Assembly: GCF_030646015.1 (NCBI RefSeq)
Contig: NZ_JAUSLT010000192.1
Location: 1-32,623, forward strand
DNA: 32,623 bases
Direction of reading: 5' to 3'
From: Bradyrhizobium sp.
GTDB lineage: Bacteria; Pseudomonadota; Alphaproteobacteria; Rhizobiales; Xanthobacteraceae
In this document: piece after piece, positions 8,324 through 17,132 of the stretch
Layout of the letters: the number at the start of each line of letters is the position of its first letter
Position numbering within the stretch: position 1 is the stretch's first letter
Position numbers and translations under genes: made by a program
Notes under the pieces: generated by a model
Databases searched by the model: none
The model's input: the letters and a program-made list of their open reading frames with translations, nothing else
Told to the model about the DNA's origin: nothing

Positions 8324-9451
8324 ATGGATGTTCGTGCCGCCGTCGCTGTCGCTGCCGGCAAGCCGCTGGAAATCACCACCGTGCAGCTCGAAGGCCCGCG
8401 CGAGGGCGAAGTGCTGGTCGAGATCAAGGCCACCGGGGTCTGCCACACCGATGAGTTCACGCTGTCCGGCGCCGATCCCGAAGGATTGTTTCCGGCGATT
8501 CTCGGTCATGAGGGCGCCGGCGTCGTGGTCGACATCGGCCGCGGCGTCACCAGCGTGAAGAAGGGTGATCACGTCATTCCGCTGTACACGCCGGAATGCC
8601 GGCAGTGCCCGTCCTGCCTGTCGCGCAAGACCAATCTCTGCACCGCGATCCGCGCCACCCAAGGCCAGGGCCTGATGCCCGACGGCACCTCGCGCTTTTC
8701 CATGGGCGGCAAGCCGATCCATCACTACATGGGCACATCCACCTTCGCCAATTTCACGGTGCTGCCGGAAATCGCGGTGGCAAAAATCCGCGAGGACGCG
8801 CCGTTCGACAAGGTCTGCTACATCGGCTGCGGCGTCACCACCGGGATCGGCGCGGTCATCAACACCGCAAAGGTCGAACAGGGCGCCAAGGCGATCGTGT
8901 TCGGGCTCGGCGGCATCGGGCTCAATGTGCTGCAGGGCCTGCGGCTGGCCGGCGCCGACATGATCATCGGGGTCGATATCAACAACGACCGCAAGGCCTG
9001 GGGCGAGCGTTTTGGCATGACGCATTTCGTCAACCCGAAGGAACTCGGCAAGGACCTCGTCCCGCACCTCGTCGACATGACCAAATCGGGCGCCGACCAG
9101 ATCGGCGGCGCCGATTACACCTTCGATTGCACCGGCAATGTCACCGTGATGCGGCAGGCGCTGGAAGCCTGCCATCGCGGCTGGGGCCAGTCGATCGTGA
9201 TCGGCGTGGCACCCTCGGGCGCGGAGATTTCAACCCGCCCGTTCCAGCTGGTGACCGGCCGGATCTGGAAAGGCACCGCCTTCGGCGGCGCGCGCGGCCG
9301 CACCGACGTGCCGAAGATCGTCGACTGGTACATGCAGGGCAAGATCGAGATCGATCCGATGATCACCCATGTGATGCCGCTGGCCGAGATCAACACCGCG
9401 TTCGAACTGATGAAGCGCGGCGAATCCATTCGCGGCGTGGTGACGTTCTGA
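8324..9451 (+). CDS. frmA: S-(hydroxymethyl)glutathione dehydrogenase / class III alcohol dehydrogenase
   Basis: 375 aa, full length. Oxidises S-hydroxymethylglutathione (the adduct of formaldehyde and glutathione) with NAD+, and can reduce S-nitrosoglutathione. Catalytic zinc ligands Cys40 (GVCHTDE), His62 (GHEGAG) and Cys169 (IGCGVTTG) are present. Structural zinc cysteines are at 92, 95, 98 and 106. The NAD-binding loop is GLGGIG at 194-199. The start at 8324 has AGGGAA a few bases upstream and matches the family N-terminus; the 28 extra codons to 8240 do not. No formyl-glutathione hydrolase or regulator is adjacent. Also annotated adhC in relatives. Confidence 0.95.
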   Translation: MDVRAAVAVAAGKPLEITTVQLEGPREGEVLVEIKATGVCHTDEFTLSGADPEGLFPAILGHEGAGVVVDIGRGVTSVKKGDHVIPLYTPECRQCPSCLSRKTNLCTAIRATQGQGLMPDGTSRFSMGGKPIHHYMGTSTFANFTVLPEIAVAKIREDAPFDKVCYIGCGVTTGIGAVINTAKVEQGAKAIVFGLGGIGLNVLQGLRLAGADMIIGVDINNDRKAWGERFGMTHFVNPKELGKDLVPHLVDMTKSGADQIGGADYTFDCTGNVTVMRQALEACHRGWGQSIVIGVAPSGAEISTRPFQLVTGRIWKGTAFGGARGRTDVPKIVDWYMQGKIEIDPMITHVMPLAEINTAFELMKRGESIRGVVTF

Positions 9452-9467
9452 GATCACGAAAGCCATT

Positions 9468-9498
9468 GCCGGCTGCCAGCCGTCGGCTGGTCGCCGGC
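9468..9498 (+). terminator. Possible stem-loop terminator after frmA
   Basis: A nested dyad: GCCGGC, TG, CCAGCC, GTC, GGCTGG, TC, GCCGGC, starting 17 bp after the frmA stop. It is very stable but has no T tract, so intrinsic termination is uncertain; it could act as an RNA 3'-end stabiliser. Confidence 0.45.
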
Positions 9499-9602
9499 CA
9501 CGCCCCGTGAAAATACGGATGGGAAGGAAGCACGCGCACCAGTCATTAGTCATATTCCAGCCGAGTGCGCGCCGATCATCATGCCTTAGCAAATTTGGTC
9601 TC

Positions 9603-10808
9603 ATGTCGTTGCTGACATCTTCTGATGGTAGCAACTTCATGGCCTCCGCCGACCAACGCGCGCCCGACGAATACTCGCCTCGCGGCGATCGGGCCGATAT
9701 CGCGAGTCGGGGTCCCTGGACGGATGCCCCGCGCCACGCCCGGCTCCGACTGCAATTTCGATGGCTGGTGGCGGTCGCACTGGCAAATCTTTCCGTGCTT
9801 GCAATCGATCAGCAAAATCTGGGTGACGGCTTTTCAACTGCCGTCAGCCTGCGACTGTTCGTGGTGACACCGCTTGTGCTGATCGGGCTCGGTATCAACG
9901 TCTGGTCGAGAAACCGCCATTTGCAATCCGCGGCAAGCGCTGCCGCGACGATTTCGCTCGTGGTCATAACGTCCCTCCTCGGCCAATGGGCGCAGGAGCC
10001 AATTGCGAGCCGGTATATGATGGCCGCGCAATTCGCGATCTTTGCCGCGGCGGTATTTGCGTCCCTGCCCTGGCGCGCCACGCAGATCATGACAGCCGTC
10101 GCGATCGCCGCGTACGCACTGATCGTCACCGGAGCGCTGCAGTTTCCGCGCACCTTGGTCAATCTCGATCTGGTCGGATTCAGCGTTCTGATCGCGATTC
10201 TCGCGCTGTTCATTCGCAAACAGGAAGAGCTCCGGATGAATGAAATTCTGGCGATGCGCCGCATCGACGCCGCGCGAACGGCCGAGCTGCACAAAGCCAA
10301 TGCCAGGCTGTCGCAACTTTCCAGCACCGACGCGCTGACCGGTGTCTTCAACCGGCGCTACCTCGACCGGTTCACCGAGAACTGGTCCACCTCACTCGTC
10401 CCATCGCTTGGCAGCGGCGTATTGATGATCGACGTCGACCACTTCAAGCTGTTCAATGATCTGGGCGGGCACGCTGAAGGTGACCGTTGCCTGCAACGGG
10501 TCGCCGCGGCGATACGAAGCGCCCTCCGGTCACCGGACGACATCGTCGTCCGGTACGGCGGGGAGGAGTTCGTCGTTATTCTTCCGGCCGCGGATCGATC
10601 CGAAGCCCTCGCCGTAGCCGAGCGACTGCGCGTCGCGGTAAGCGACCTGCAAATTCCCCATCCGGGTCTCGGGACCGGCGCTGTTGTCACCGTCAGCATC
10701 GGCACATGCGTCGCAACGCCCGGCGAGAACATCACCGACACTATCGAGCGCGCGGACAAGTTGATGTATGCTGCGAAGAAAGGTGGCCGGAATCGTGTTT
10801 CGGCGTGA
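9603..10808 (+). CDS. Membrane-anchored diguanylate cyclase (GGDEF)
   Basis: 401 aa from the ATG at 9603. An N-terminal stretch of about six hydrophobic helices is followed by a short coiled linker and a C-terminal GGDEF domain: STDALTGVFNRRYLD at its start, DVDHFKLFND in the substrate region, and RYGGEEF with the active site at 319-323. Makes cyclic di-GMP from two GTP. The inhibitory RxxD site is imperfect: RSPDD, with the arginine one residue out of register. There is no EAL domain. The start is unsure; 9507 (GTG), 9519 and 9639 are alternatives, and none has a good ribosome site. The membrane half resembles MASE-like sensors, with ligand unknown. Confidence 0.88.
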   Translation: MSLLTSSDGSNFMASADQRAPDEYSPRGDRADIASRGPWTDAPRHARLRLQFRWLVAVALANLSVLAIDQQNLGDGFSTAVSLRLFVVTPLVLIGLGINVWSRNRHLQSAASAAATISLVVITSLLGQWAQEPIASRYMMAAQFAIFAAAVFASLPWRATQIMTAVAIAAYALIVTGALQFPRTLVNLDLVGFSVLIAILALFIRKQEELRMNEILAMRRIDAARTAELHKANARLSQLSSTDALTGVFNRRYLDRFTENWSTSLVPSLGSGVLMIDVDHFKLFNDLGGHAEGDRCLQRVAAAIRSALRSPDDIVVRYGGEEFVVILPAADRSEALAVAERLRVAVSDLQIPHPGLGTGAVVTVSIGTCVATPGENITDTIERADKLMYAAKKGGRNRVSA

Positions 10809-10865
10809 ACCGCACCGGATCGACCAACCGATCAGGGCGTGGCGACCTGCTGGGGACCGTGAGAG

Positions 10866-11774
10866 ATGCGCCTGCAATTTCAGACCGTCGATGTATTCAC
10901 CGGGACGCAATTCGTCGGCAACCCGCTGGCCGTTGTCCTGAACGCCGAGGGGCTGTCGGCCGGGCAGATGCAGGCCATCGCCGCCGAGTTCAATCTGGCG
11001 GAGACGACCTTCGTGCTGCCGCCCAGGGACGCCGCGCATACGGCCGAAGTGCGGATCTTCACCCCGCGCAGCGAGATGCCGTTTGCCGGCCATCCCAATG
11101 TCGGCACCGCTTTCGTGCTGGCCCGCGCCGGCTCCAGTTACGGCCGGCCCGTCGGCGGCAACCGAGTCATTTTCGAGGAGAAGGCCGGACTGGTCCCGAT
11201 CGAGATCTTGCGGGAGGGCGCGATCGTGGTGGGTTCGAAAATCGCCTCTCCGCAGCCGCTCTCGGTGGGCGCGGAGATTGCGGGCGAACTGGTGGCATCG
11301 GCTTGCGGAATCCCGCTCGCCGAGATCGAGACCATCCATCATCGCCCGCGTATCGCGTCCTGCGGCGCCCCGTTCATTCTGGCCGAACTGAAGAGCCGCA
11401 CCGCGCTGCTCGGGGCAAGCCCGAACGGCGATGTGTTCCGCCTCGAAGTCAGCAAGCAGCCGGCCGTCAGCATCATGCTGTACACCCAGGTCCATGAGGC
11501 CGGCATCGATATCCGCGCCCGGATGTTTGCGCCGCATCTCAATATTCCCGAGGACCCGGCAACCGGCGCCGCCAACGTCGCGCTGATCGGCCTGCTCGCT
11601 CACCTGCGCCCGGAGGCTACCCTTTCGCTGTCGAAGACGATCGCGCAAGGCGTGGAGATGGGACGCCCGAGCATCCTGAAGGCGCAGGCTGACAAGAAAA
11701 ACGGCACGGTGACCGCGACCTATATCGGTGGCCGCTGCGTCCCCGTGATGTCAGGGACGATCGATCTGGCGTGA
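10866..11774 (+). CDS. PhzF-family isomerase/epimerase-like protein
   Basis: 302 aa. The diaminopimelate-epimerase fold is shown by GNPLAVVL, the catalytic Glu46 in NLAETTFVL, MPFAGHPNVGTAFVL at the hinge, and DPATGAANVALIG in the second half. PhzF isomerises trans-2,3-dihydro-3-hydroxyanthranilate in phenazine synthesis, but most family members occur, as here, without other phenazine genes and act on unknown small molecules. GTGAGAG lies directly upstream of the ATG. It follows the diguanylate cyclase by 57 bp on the same strand, so co-transcription is possible. Confidence 0.9.
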   Translation: MRLQFQTVDVFTGTQFVGNPLAVVLNAEGLSAGQMQAIAAEFNLAETTFVLPPRDAAHTAEVRIFTPRSEMPFAGHPNVGTAFVLARAGSSYGRPVGGNRVIFEEKAGLVPIEILREGAIVVGSKIASPQPLSVGAEIAGELVASACGIPLAEIETIHHRPRIASCGAPFILAELKSRTALLGASPNGDVFRLEVSKQPAVSIMLYTQVHEAGIDIRARMFAPHLNIPEDPATGAANVALIGLLAHLRPEATLSLSKTIAQGVEMGRPSILKAQADKKNGTVTATYIGGRCVPVMSGTIDLA

Positions 11775-11779
11775 GCGGA

Positions 11780-12229
11780 TCAGAAAAACTCTTCCGGACA
11801 GGGGTCGACGATCTTCCACATGTCCGTACCGTTCTTGATCTTCTTCATCTCGTTGGTCAGCCCGCCATTGCGGCTGATCCAGTCCTTCACCGGCCGCGGG
11901 TAATAGGACATCAGGTCCGATGTCCCTTCCGAACTGGTGACCTTGATACCGAAGGTGAAGGCCTTGTCGTAATAGGCCTGGTGGAAGCCGAGGCTGGCGC
12001 GCGGCGTCACGCAGACTTTGTTCATCGGCACGATGCCGAACACCATGGTGCAGGCCGAGTTGCAGATGCCGTCGATGATGACGCGCTCCTTGCGGTCGCG
12101 GATGCGCTCGTATTTCGCCTTGTATTCGGTGACATAGCCGCCGTGATCCCGGGTAATGCGCAGATCGGCGCGCGCCGGCGCGGTGGCCAGCAGCGAGAGC
12201 AACAGCAAGGGCAGAAGTGTGATGCGCAT
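11780..12229 (-). CDS. Secreted ClpP/crotonase-fold-like mini-protein
   Basis: 149 aa with a clear Sec signal peptide (about 1-21, cleaving after APARA). The core reads ERVIIDGICNSACTMVFG then RASLGFHQAYY. This is the nucleophile-elbow Ser (Ser58) followed about 25 residues later by a His (His83), as in secreted ClpP-like serine peptidases of Alphaproteobacteria. It is shorter than ClpP (about 200 aa) and lacks obvious oligomer features. A third triad residue is not evident. Cysteines at 56, 60 and 73 and near the C-terminus could form disulfides in the periplasm. Convergent with the PhzF gene, with stops 5 bp apart. Activity is inferred. Confidence 0.75.
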   Translation of the reverse strand: MRITLLPLLLLSLLATAPARADLRITRDHGGYVTEYKAKYERIRDRKERVIIDGICNSACTMVFGIVPMNKVCVTPRASLGFHQAYYDKAFTFGIKVTSSEGTSDLMSYYPRPVKDWISRNGGLTNEMKKIKNGTDMWKIVDPCPEEFF

Positions 12230-12773
12230 GGATCGATCGGAAACCGGGTAGATGGAAGATAAAATCGGTCCTCAAGCGGACCCTCGGAGGACTCTGGCGA
12301 CACTATGTTGGAATTTCGTTAAGCATTCCGAAAGGGCGAAAAAGGGGCATCCGGCGACGATTTTTTCCCATTTGAGGGGAATTTTGTCCCGGATGGAACC
12401 CGAATTGCCCAAATATCGACTTCCCAACTGTGTTTCGGAGATCGCAATCGCGGCCTCCTGCCGCGGTCAGGCGACCCTCGGCCCGCTGTTACTGATCCGG
12501 GGCGACGGCCGCCCTCATCCCTCGCCGGCTACCCGCTGTGAGTTCAGACTCCTGCTGGTCAGCATATGGCGAGGCCAATCATTGCGTTGAACGAAATTGA
12601 ATCGACGCAGAGAATGCTGGTGCGAAAATTCCTTCGCAGCACGAAATTCGCTTCGGCACTTGCGCACTGCAAGCCAGCCTAAACGGCTATTCATGTGCGT
12701 GGACAAAGTGTCATCGTCCGTTCTGTTGCAAACGACCAGCGGCCTCCTATGTCCCTGGAAACGGGAGGCATCG
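12230..12773. other. Intergenic region without a recognisable gene
   Basis: About 540 bp between the divergent ClpP-like and small conserved genes. ORFs on both strands have no ribosome sites, no recognisable product and frame-shadow composition. A short run of A-rich sequence near 12330-12370 may belong to promoters. No repeat copy was seen. Confidence 0.5.
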
Positions 12774-12980
12774 ATGAAGCAGTCACAACATTTCCTTGAG
12801 AACGCCGAGAACTGCGCCCGGATGGCCGAGCGGGCGCCAGACGAGCCCAGCCACAAGCGCTACAAGCGCATGGAAGCCGCCTGGCGAGCCCTCGCGACCG
12901 AGCAGGATTGGCTTGACGGCCAAATGCCACCAGTCCGGATTGCGACCAACGGAGACGCGCTGAAGTCGCTGCGTGCATGA
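12774..12980 (+). CDS. Small conserved rhizobial protein of unknown function
   Basis: 68 aa: MKQSQHFLENAENCARMAER, then a helical, charged segment (RYKRMEAAWRALATEQDWLDG). I recognise the pattern as a small soluble protein common in Bradyrhizobium, usually annotated hypothetical. GGGAGG sits 6 nt before this ATG, an excellent ribosome site, so the start at 12774 is preferred over the longer frame from 12597. Predicted to be almost entirely alpha-helical. Role unknown. Confidence 0.75.
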   Translation: MKQSQHFLENAENCARMAERAPDEPSHKRYKRMEAAWRALATEQDWLDGQMPPVRIATNGDALKSLRA

Positions 12981-13104
12981 AACGGCGGTCGACGACGATC
13001 GGTTCTCAGAGCGACTGCCTCGTTTGAAGCACCCTTCCCGGGCGTCAATCCCCATGAAGTGGGCGGACGCATAGCACCAGAAGCACTCCCTTCATGCGAA
13101 CCGG

Positions 13105-13266
13105 CTACAAATTGTCGGGCGTGCGTAACGGGGAAGATTTTTCAGCGTTCCGCAACTGTTGTTCCGCCAGATGATAAAACTCATCATCCCTGCCCTCGGG
13201 CTTGCCGGCCTGTTCCCAAAGTTCGTAGGCGCGGTGGATGATCTGCTCTTTGGTCGGTTGTTCCAT
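13105..13266 (-). CDS. DUF2934 small protein
   Basis: 53 aa. The signature IIHRAYELWEQAGKPEGRDDEFYHLAEQQL matches DUF2934, a short helical domain frequent in rhizobia with unknown role. The start at 13266 has AGGAAAG 8 nt upstream; an earlier in-frame ATG at 13296 lacks one. It is convergent with the 68-aa gene, with 124 bp between stops. Confidence 0.82.
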   Translation of the reverse strand: MEQPTKEQIIHRAYELWEQAGKPEGRDDEFYHLAEQQLRNAEKSSPLRTPDNL

Positions 13267-13693
13267 TGCATCTGCTTTCCTGAATAAGAAGCACAACCCG
13301 CCTGGCCCTGGAGGTTACAAAGACGGCAGGCCATGCAGGCTCCGCTCCTGAGAAGACCGCAGCCCGATAAGGAAAGTCCCGCTTTTCCAACTTGTTCCGG
13401 AAGGCCACGACGGCGCGGCTTTAGCCGAACGCATCAACGCGAAGCTGCAGCCGCAAGACCGTTGGCTTCCAAGCCGAGGCTTCGCGGCGAATTGGTTGCG
13501 GACCGCGTGGATACCCGGATGTGTGCGGAAAGCAGCCCCGCCCGCGCGGTCGATTCGGCGCATCAGGACGGGATAGCCCTCCCTGGCCAAGTCTGGTAAT
13601 CGGAGCCGTCGGACGTAGTTCGGCACCCGTTTTCAGTGCTCAGGCAGGCGCCCTAAGAAATTGGAACCCCGCTAACACATTGAAAATATTGAT
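13267..13693. other. Intergenic region before the tRNA
   Basis: About 430 bp with no gene I can support. A 103-codon minus-strand ORF (13315-13626) and plus-strand ORFs over the same DNA have no ribosome site or recognisable domain. The last 80 bp before the tRNA are AT-richer and should hold its promoter. Confidence 0.45.
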
Positions 13694-13770
13694 GCACTCG
13701 TAGCTCAGCTGGATAGAGCATCGGATTTCGATTCCGAGGGTCGGGAGTTCGAATCTCTCCGAGTGCGCCA
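13694..13770 (+). tRNA. tRNA-Arg (anticodon UCG)
   Basis: A 77-nt cloverleaf with a perfect 7-bp acceptor (GCACTCG / CGAGTGC), D arm GCTC/GAGC, 5-bp anticodon stem TCGGA/TCCGA with loop TTTCGAT (anticodon TCG, reads CGA), 5-nt variable loop, T arm GGGAG/CTCTC with loop TTCGAAT, discriminator G and encoded CCA. A weak hairpin CACCG/CGGTG follows at once and may end transcription. No integrase or duplicated 3' end was seen nearby, so it does not look like an occupied attachment site. Confidence 0.96.
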
Positions 13771-13855
13771 ATCGCCACCGTTTTCATCGGTGTTCTACTG
13801 TCCGCCGATCACGACAAAGCCGGAGGCGTGCCTGCCCTTCCAGCGCGGCAGTCGG

Positions 13856-15442
13856 TCAGGAGTGTTGAGACAGCCTTCGTGTCGGCCGCGCGTCCGGCCG
13901 CGGCTCGATATCCACCGACCACAGGTCGCGATTGTCGACGTCCTTCAGGGTCACTGTCATGACCTCCGATCGGCCGTCGATATCGACACGGCCGAAGAAC
14001 TGCAGTCCGAAACATGGCGCCAGGTTTTCGCCTTGCTCCGCGCTGCAGCCCTTTTGAAACGCCACCGCCGGACCGAATGTATTGTCCAGCGGCGCGGGAG
14101 CCCACGTCCCCGCATGCAGCGGGCCGGAGACGAATTCCCAGAACGGCTCGAAATCCTGGAACACCGCGCGGTTCGGGTCGTAACGGTGCGCGGCCGTATA
14201 GTGCATGTCGGCCGTCAGCCACACCGTATTCCTGATGCCGGCGCGCTTCATATGGGATAGCAGATCCGCGATCTCGCATTCGCGCCGCTCCGGCGGGCCA
14301 TCACCGAGCGCGATGCCGTCTTCGCTGATCAGGCCGATCGGCATATCCGCGGCAATGACCTTCCAGGTCGCGTCGGATGCTGCGAGTTCGCGCTTCAGCC
14401 AGGCCAGCTGGATCGGCCCGAGGATGCAGCTATCGTTGCTGTCGTCGCGCTTGTTCCAGGTCGAATCGCGATAGCTGCGCATGTCGAGCAGAAAGACATC
14501 GAGCAGTGGTCCGTAGCTGACTTTGCGATAGATCCGGCCGGCCTGCGTTGGCATCTCACGTATCGGCATGAATTCATGAAACGCACGGGCCGCCCGCACC
14601 ACCAGCCGGGAGCTGCCGTCCTCGGCGTAACCGGTCTCGTCGGCGGTACCGGCCGGCGACCAGTCATTGGTGACTTCATGATCGTCCCATTGCGCGAGCA
14701 TAGGCACCTGCGCATTGAAGGCGCGCAAATTCGCGTCGAGCAGGTTGTATTTATAGTTGCCGCGAAATTGCGCGAGGCTTTGGGCGACCACGGATTTTTC
14801 TTCGGTGACGAGATTCCGCCAGACACTGCCGTCGGGCAATTTCAACGCCGCCTCGATCGGACAGTCGGCATAGATGTGATCGCCGCAATGAATGAAGAAG
14901 TCCGGACGATTTTCGAGCATGGTGGCGTAGGTGCGCATCCCGCCGCGACCGGGATCGATGCCCCAGCCCTGCCCGGCCGTATCGCCCGACCAGACAAACG
15001 ATACCGACTGCCGCTCGACGGGCGCGGTACGGAAATGACCGACCTGCGCCTCACCCGAAATCCCGGCACCGGCGATATCCTCAAACCGCACCCGGTAGAA
15101 AATGTCCTGCCCGGGTGGCAGGCCGTCCAGCAGGAGTTTCGACGTGAAGTCGCCGTCCGGCAGCGCCTGCGACGACGCGGCCCGGATGATCGTCTTGAAG
15201 CTTTCGACGGTCGAGCACTCCACCTGCATCCGCGCCGGTCGATCAGCTCGCGCCCATATCACCGCGGAATCGGCGGAGACATCACCTGAGGCAATTCCAC
15301 TGGTGATCTGAGGGCGGTCCGCGGCGCGGCTTAGATAAGGCCTGGCAAGACTTCCCAGTCCCGCGAGCGCAACTGTGGCTGCGGAGCGGACCAGCAACTG
15401 GCGTCTGGTCAGTCCCTGCTTGGCGCGGATCGCAATCGGCAT
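13856..15442 (-). CDS. phoD: Tat-exported PhoD-like alkaline phosphatase / phosphodiesterase
   Basis: 528 aa. Tat signal with twin arginine (LTRRQLLVRS, residues 11-20) and a hydrophobic stretch to about residue 40, so it is exported folded. PhoD fold: an N-terminal beta domain (ITSGIASGDVSADSAVIWARAD) and a metallophosphatase core with metal-ligand motifs WSGDTAGQG, HCGDHIYAD, WDDHEVTND and LTADMHYTAAHRY. PhoD enzymes use Fe3+/Ca2+ to release phosphate from mono- and diesters. The start at 15442 has GAGGG about 8 nt upstream; the longer frame to 15688 overlaps hflX and has no signal peptide. No Pho box was identified. Confidence 0.92.
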   Translation of the reverse strand: MPIAIRAKQGLTRRQLLVRSAATVALAGLGSLARPYLSRAADRPQITSGIASGDVSADSAVIWARADRPARMQVECSTVESFKTIIRAASSQALPDGDFTSKLLLDGLPPGQDIFYRVRFEDIAGAGISGEAQVGHFRTAPVERQSVSFVWSGDTAGQGWGIDPGRGGMRTYATMLENRPDFFIHCGDHIYADCPIEAALKLPDGSVWRNLVTEEKSVVAQSLAQFRGNYKYNLLDANLRAFNAQVPMLAQWDDHEVTNDWSPAGTADETGYAEDGSSRLVVRAARAFHEFMPIREMPTQAGRIYRKVSYGPLLDVFLLDMRSYRDSTWNKRDDSNDSCILGPIQLAWLKRELAASDATWKVIAADMPIGLISEDGIALGDGPPERRECEIADLLSHMKRAGIRNTVWLTADMHYTAAHRYDPNRAVFQDFEPFWEFVSGPLHAGTWAPAPLDNTFGPAVAFQKGCSAEQGENLAPCFGLQFFGRVDIDGRSEVMTVTLKDVDNRDLWSVDIEPRPDARPTRRLSQHS

Positions 15443-15548
15443 TTTCGGCACCCTCGTCGAATCGTGACGAAGGTTGCCCGTGCAACTTGACCCTGAGCCG
15501 AAGGTTTTGCGACAGGCGGATGACCCGCGCAGAAGCAGCGCGCCTCCC

Positions 15549-16952
15549 CTAACCCGCCAGCGTTCGCCGCAGCCGCGCGATCGCGGCCGGAAGGCCACGG
15601 ACCCGCATGACCCGGCCAGTGGCGTCGTAGTCCTCGGAGAGCACGCGGGCGTTCTCGTAGACATCGCTGAGCAGTCCCTGCTTCGCATAGGGCAGCCTCA
15701 ACTCGTCCTCCACCATCGACGCCTCGAAGAACGCGATGATGGTCTCGCGCAGCGCGGCCACGTCTGGCGCCGACGTCGCCGAGAGCAGGATCGCGTCAGG
15801 ATGCTTTGCGCGCAACGCGGCGCGATCTTCCTCGCTGACACGGTCGATCTTGTTCAGCAGCAGGCGCGACGGAACGGTGTCCGCGCCGATCTCCTCGAGC
15901 ACGTTGCGGCTCACCTCGAGCTGCGACTCATAAGTCGGATCGGAGGCGTCGACGACGAACAGCAGCAGCGAGGCTTCCAACGCTTCGGCGAGCGTGGAAC
16001 GGAACGAGGCCACGAGATCGTGCGGCAGCTTCTTGATGAAGCCGACCGTGTCCGAGATCAGCACGCGCGGCCGGCTCTCCGGCTGCAGCGCGCGCACCGT
16101 GGTGTCCAGCGTCGCGAAAAGCTTGTCCTCGACCAGCACTTCGCTGCCCGTCAGCGCGCGCATCAGCGACGACTTGCCCGCGTTGGTGTAGCCGACCAAG
16201 GCGACGCGGAGCTGGTCGCGGCGCGCGGACCGGCGCTCGTCGCTGTCGCGCTGGATGCTCTCCAGTTGTTCTTTCAGCTCCGCGAGGCGGTCGCGGACCT
16301 TGCGGCGGTCGACTTCGAGATCGGACTCGCCGGCGCCGGGCCCCTGCTGCCGCCCGCCGCCGCCCGACGATTCCCGCAACCGCGGCGAGACGTATTTCAG
16401 CCGTGCGATCTCGACCTGCAGCTTGGCCTCGCGGCTATGCGCATGGCGATGGAAGATCTCGACGATCACGCCGGTGCGGTCGAGCACCTGCGCGCCGGTG
16501 GCCCGCTCGAGGTTGCGGGCCTGGCTTGGCGAGATCTCGTGATCGACGATCACGAATTCCGGCTTTCGCTGCGGATCGGGTTCGTCGGGCGTAACCGCGG
16601 GCTTCCTGCCGCCGGTATCATCAAAGCGCTCGCGGGCCTTCGACTTGCGGGCCGGCGCCATCGATTCGACGACGCCGGTTCCGCCTGTCATAGCCGCCAG
16701 CTCCTCGAGCCGTCCCTTGCCGAGCACCGTGCCGCCGCTGATCTCGTCGCGCTTCTGCGACACCGTGCCGACGACCTCATAACCGAGCGTCTTCACCAGC
16801 CGGCCAAGTTCCCCGAGGCTCGCGGCGTGCATCACGTCGTCGACGCCGGGGAGTTGGACGCCGATCAGGATCGCGCGCGGAACGGGCGGTTTGGTTTCCA
16901 TGATGCGGCGCGCCGGCTCCGGCGCACTCCTCGTTCTTGCCAATTTGGCCAT
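15549..16952 (-). CDS. hflX: HflX-type ribosome-associated GTPase
   Basis: 467 aa. HflX binds and splits stalled or hibernating 70S ribosomes. The N-terminal HflX domain has GTVLGKGRLEEL and VDHEISPSQARNLE. A Gly-rich linker, helical region and G domain follow: G1 GYTNAGKSS (254-262), G3 DTVGF (301-305), G4 NKID (367-370) and G5 SATS. The subdomain carries an extra basic insert (about 98-130), and the usual linker before the Gly-rich loop reads SPRLRESSGGGG, so this is a divergent clade. No hfq gene is beside it, unlike the common hfq-hflX order. The start at 16952 lacks a clear ribosome site; 16901 (METKPPV) is an alternative. Confidence 0.92.
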   Translation of the reverse strand: MAKLARTRSAPEPARRIMETKPPVPRAILIGVQLPGVDDVMHAASLGELGRLVKTLGYEVVGTVSQKRDEISGGTVLGKGRLEELAAMTGGTGVVESMAPARKSKARERFDDTGGRKPAVTPDEPDPQRKPEFVIVDHEISPSQARNLERATGAQVLDRTGVIVEIFHRHAHSREAKLQVEIARLKYVSPRLRESSGGGGRQQGPGAGESDLEVDRRKVRDRLAELKEQLESIQRDSDERRSARRDQLRVALVGYTNAGKSSLMRALTGSEVLVEDKLFATLDTTVRALQPESRPRVLISDTVGFIKKLPHDLVASFRSTLAEALEASLLLFVVDASDPTYESQLEVSRNVLEEIGADTVPSRLLLNKIDRVSEEDRAALRAKHPDAILLSATSAPDVAALRETIIAFFEASMVEDELRLPYAKQGLLSDVYENARVLSEDYDATGRVMRVRGLPAAIARLRRTLAG

Positions 16953-17132
16953 TTGCTGCGCTGACGGCGACAGGGCGCCATACGCGAATCCCGGAGCGAC
17001 CGCCGCCCCTTATGTCTTGCCCATGTCTGACATTGATCCGCAATAGCCGACGCGGCCAAGCCGTCCGTGGAGCCGCGTCAGGCGGCTATCCAAGCGCGCC
17101 AGGCGATCCTGAGCCCGTCATGGGCTCAAGGC

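Noticed and set aside
10866..11774. Phenazine biosynthesis locus suggested by PhzF
   Set aside because: No other phz gene nearby; isolated PhzF homologues are widespread with other roles.
13315..13626. 103-codon minus-strand ORF near the tRNA, possible gene remnant
   Set aside because: No recognisable motif, no ribosome site, and overlapping ORFs on the other strand are equally long.
13694..13770. tRNA-Arg as an integration site of a genomic island
   Set aside because: No integrase, no duplicated tRNA 3' end and no composition change seen on either side within the window.
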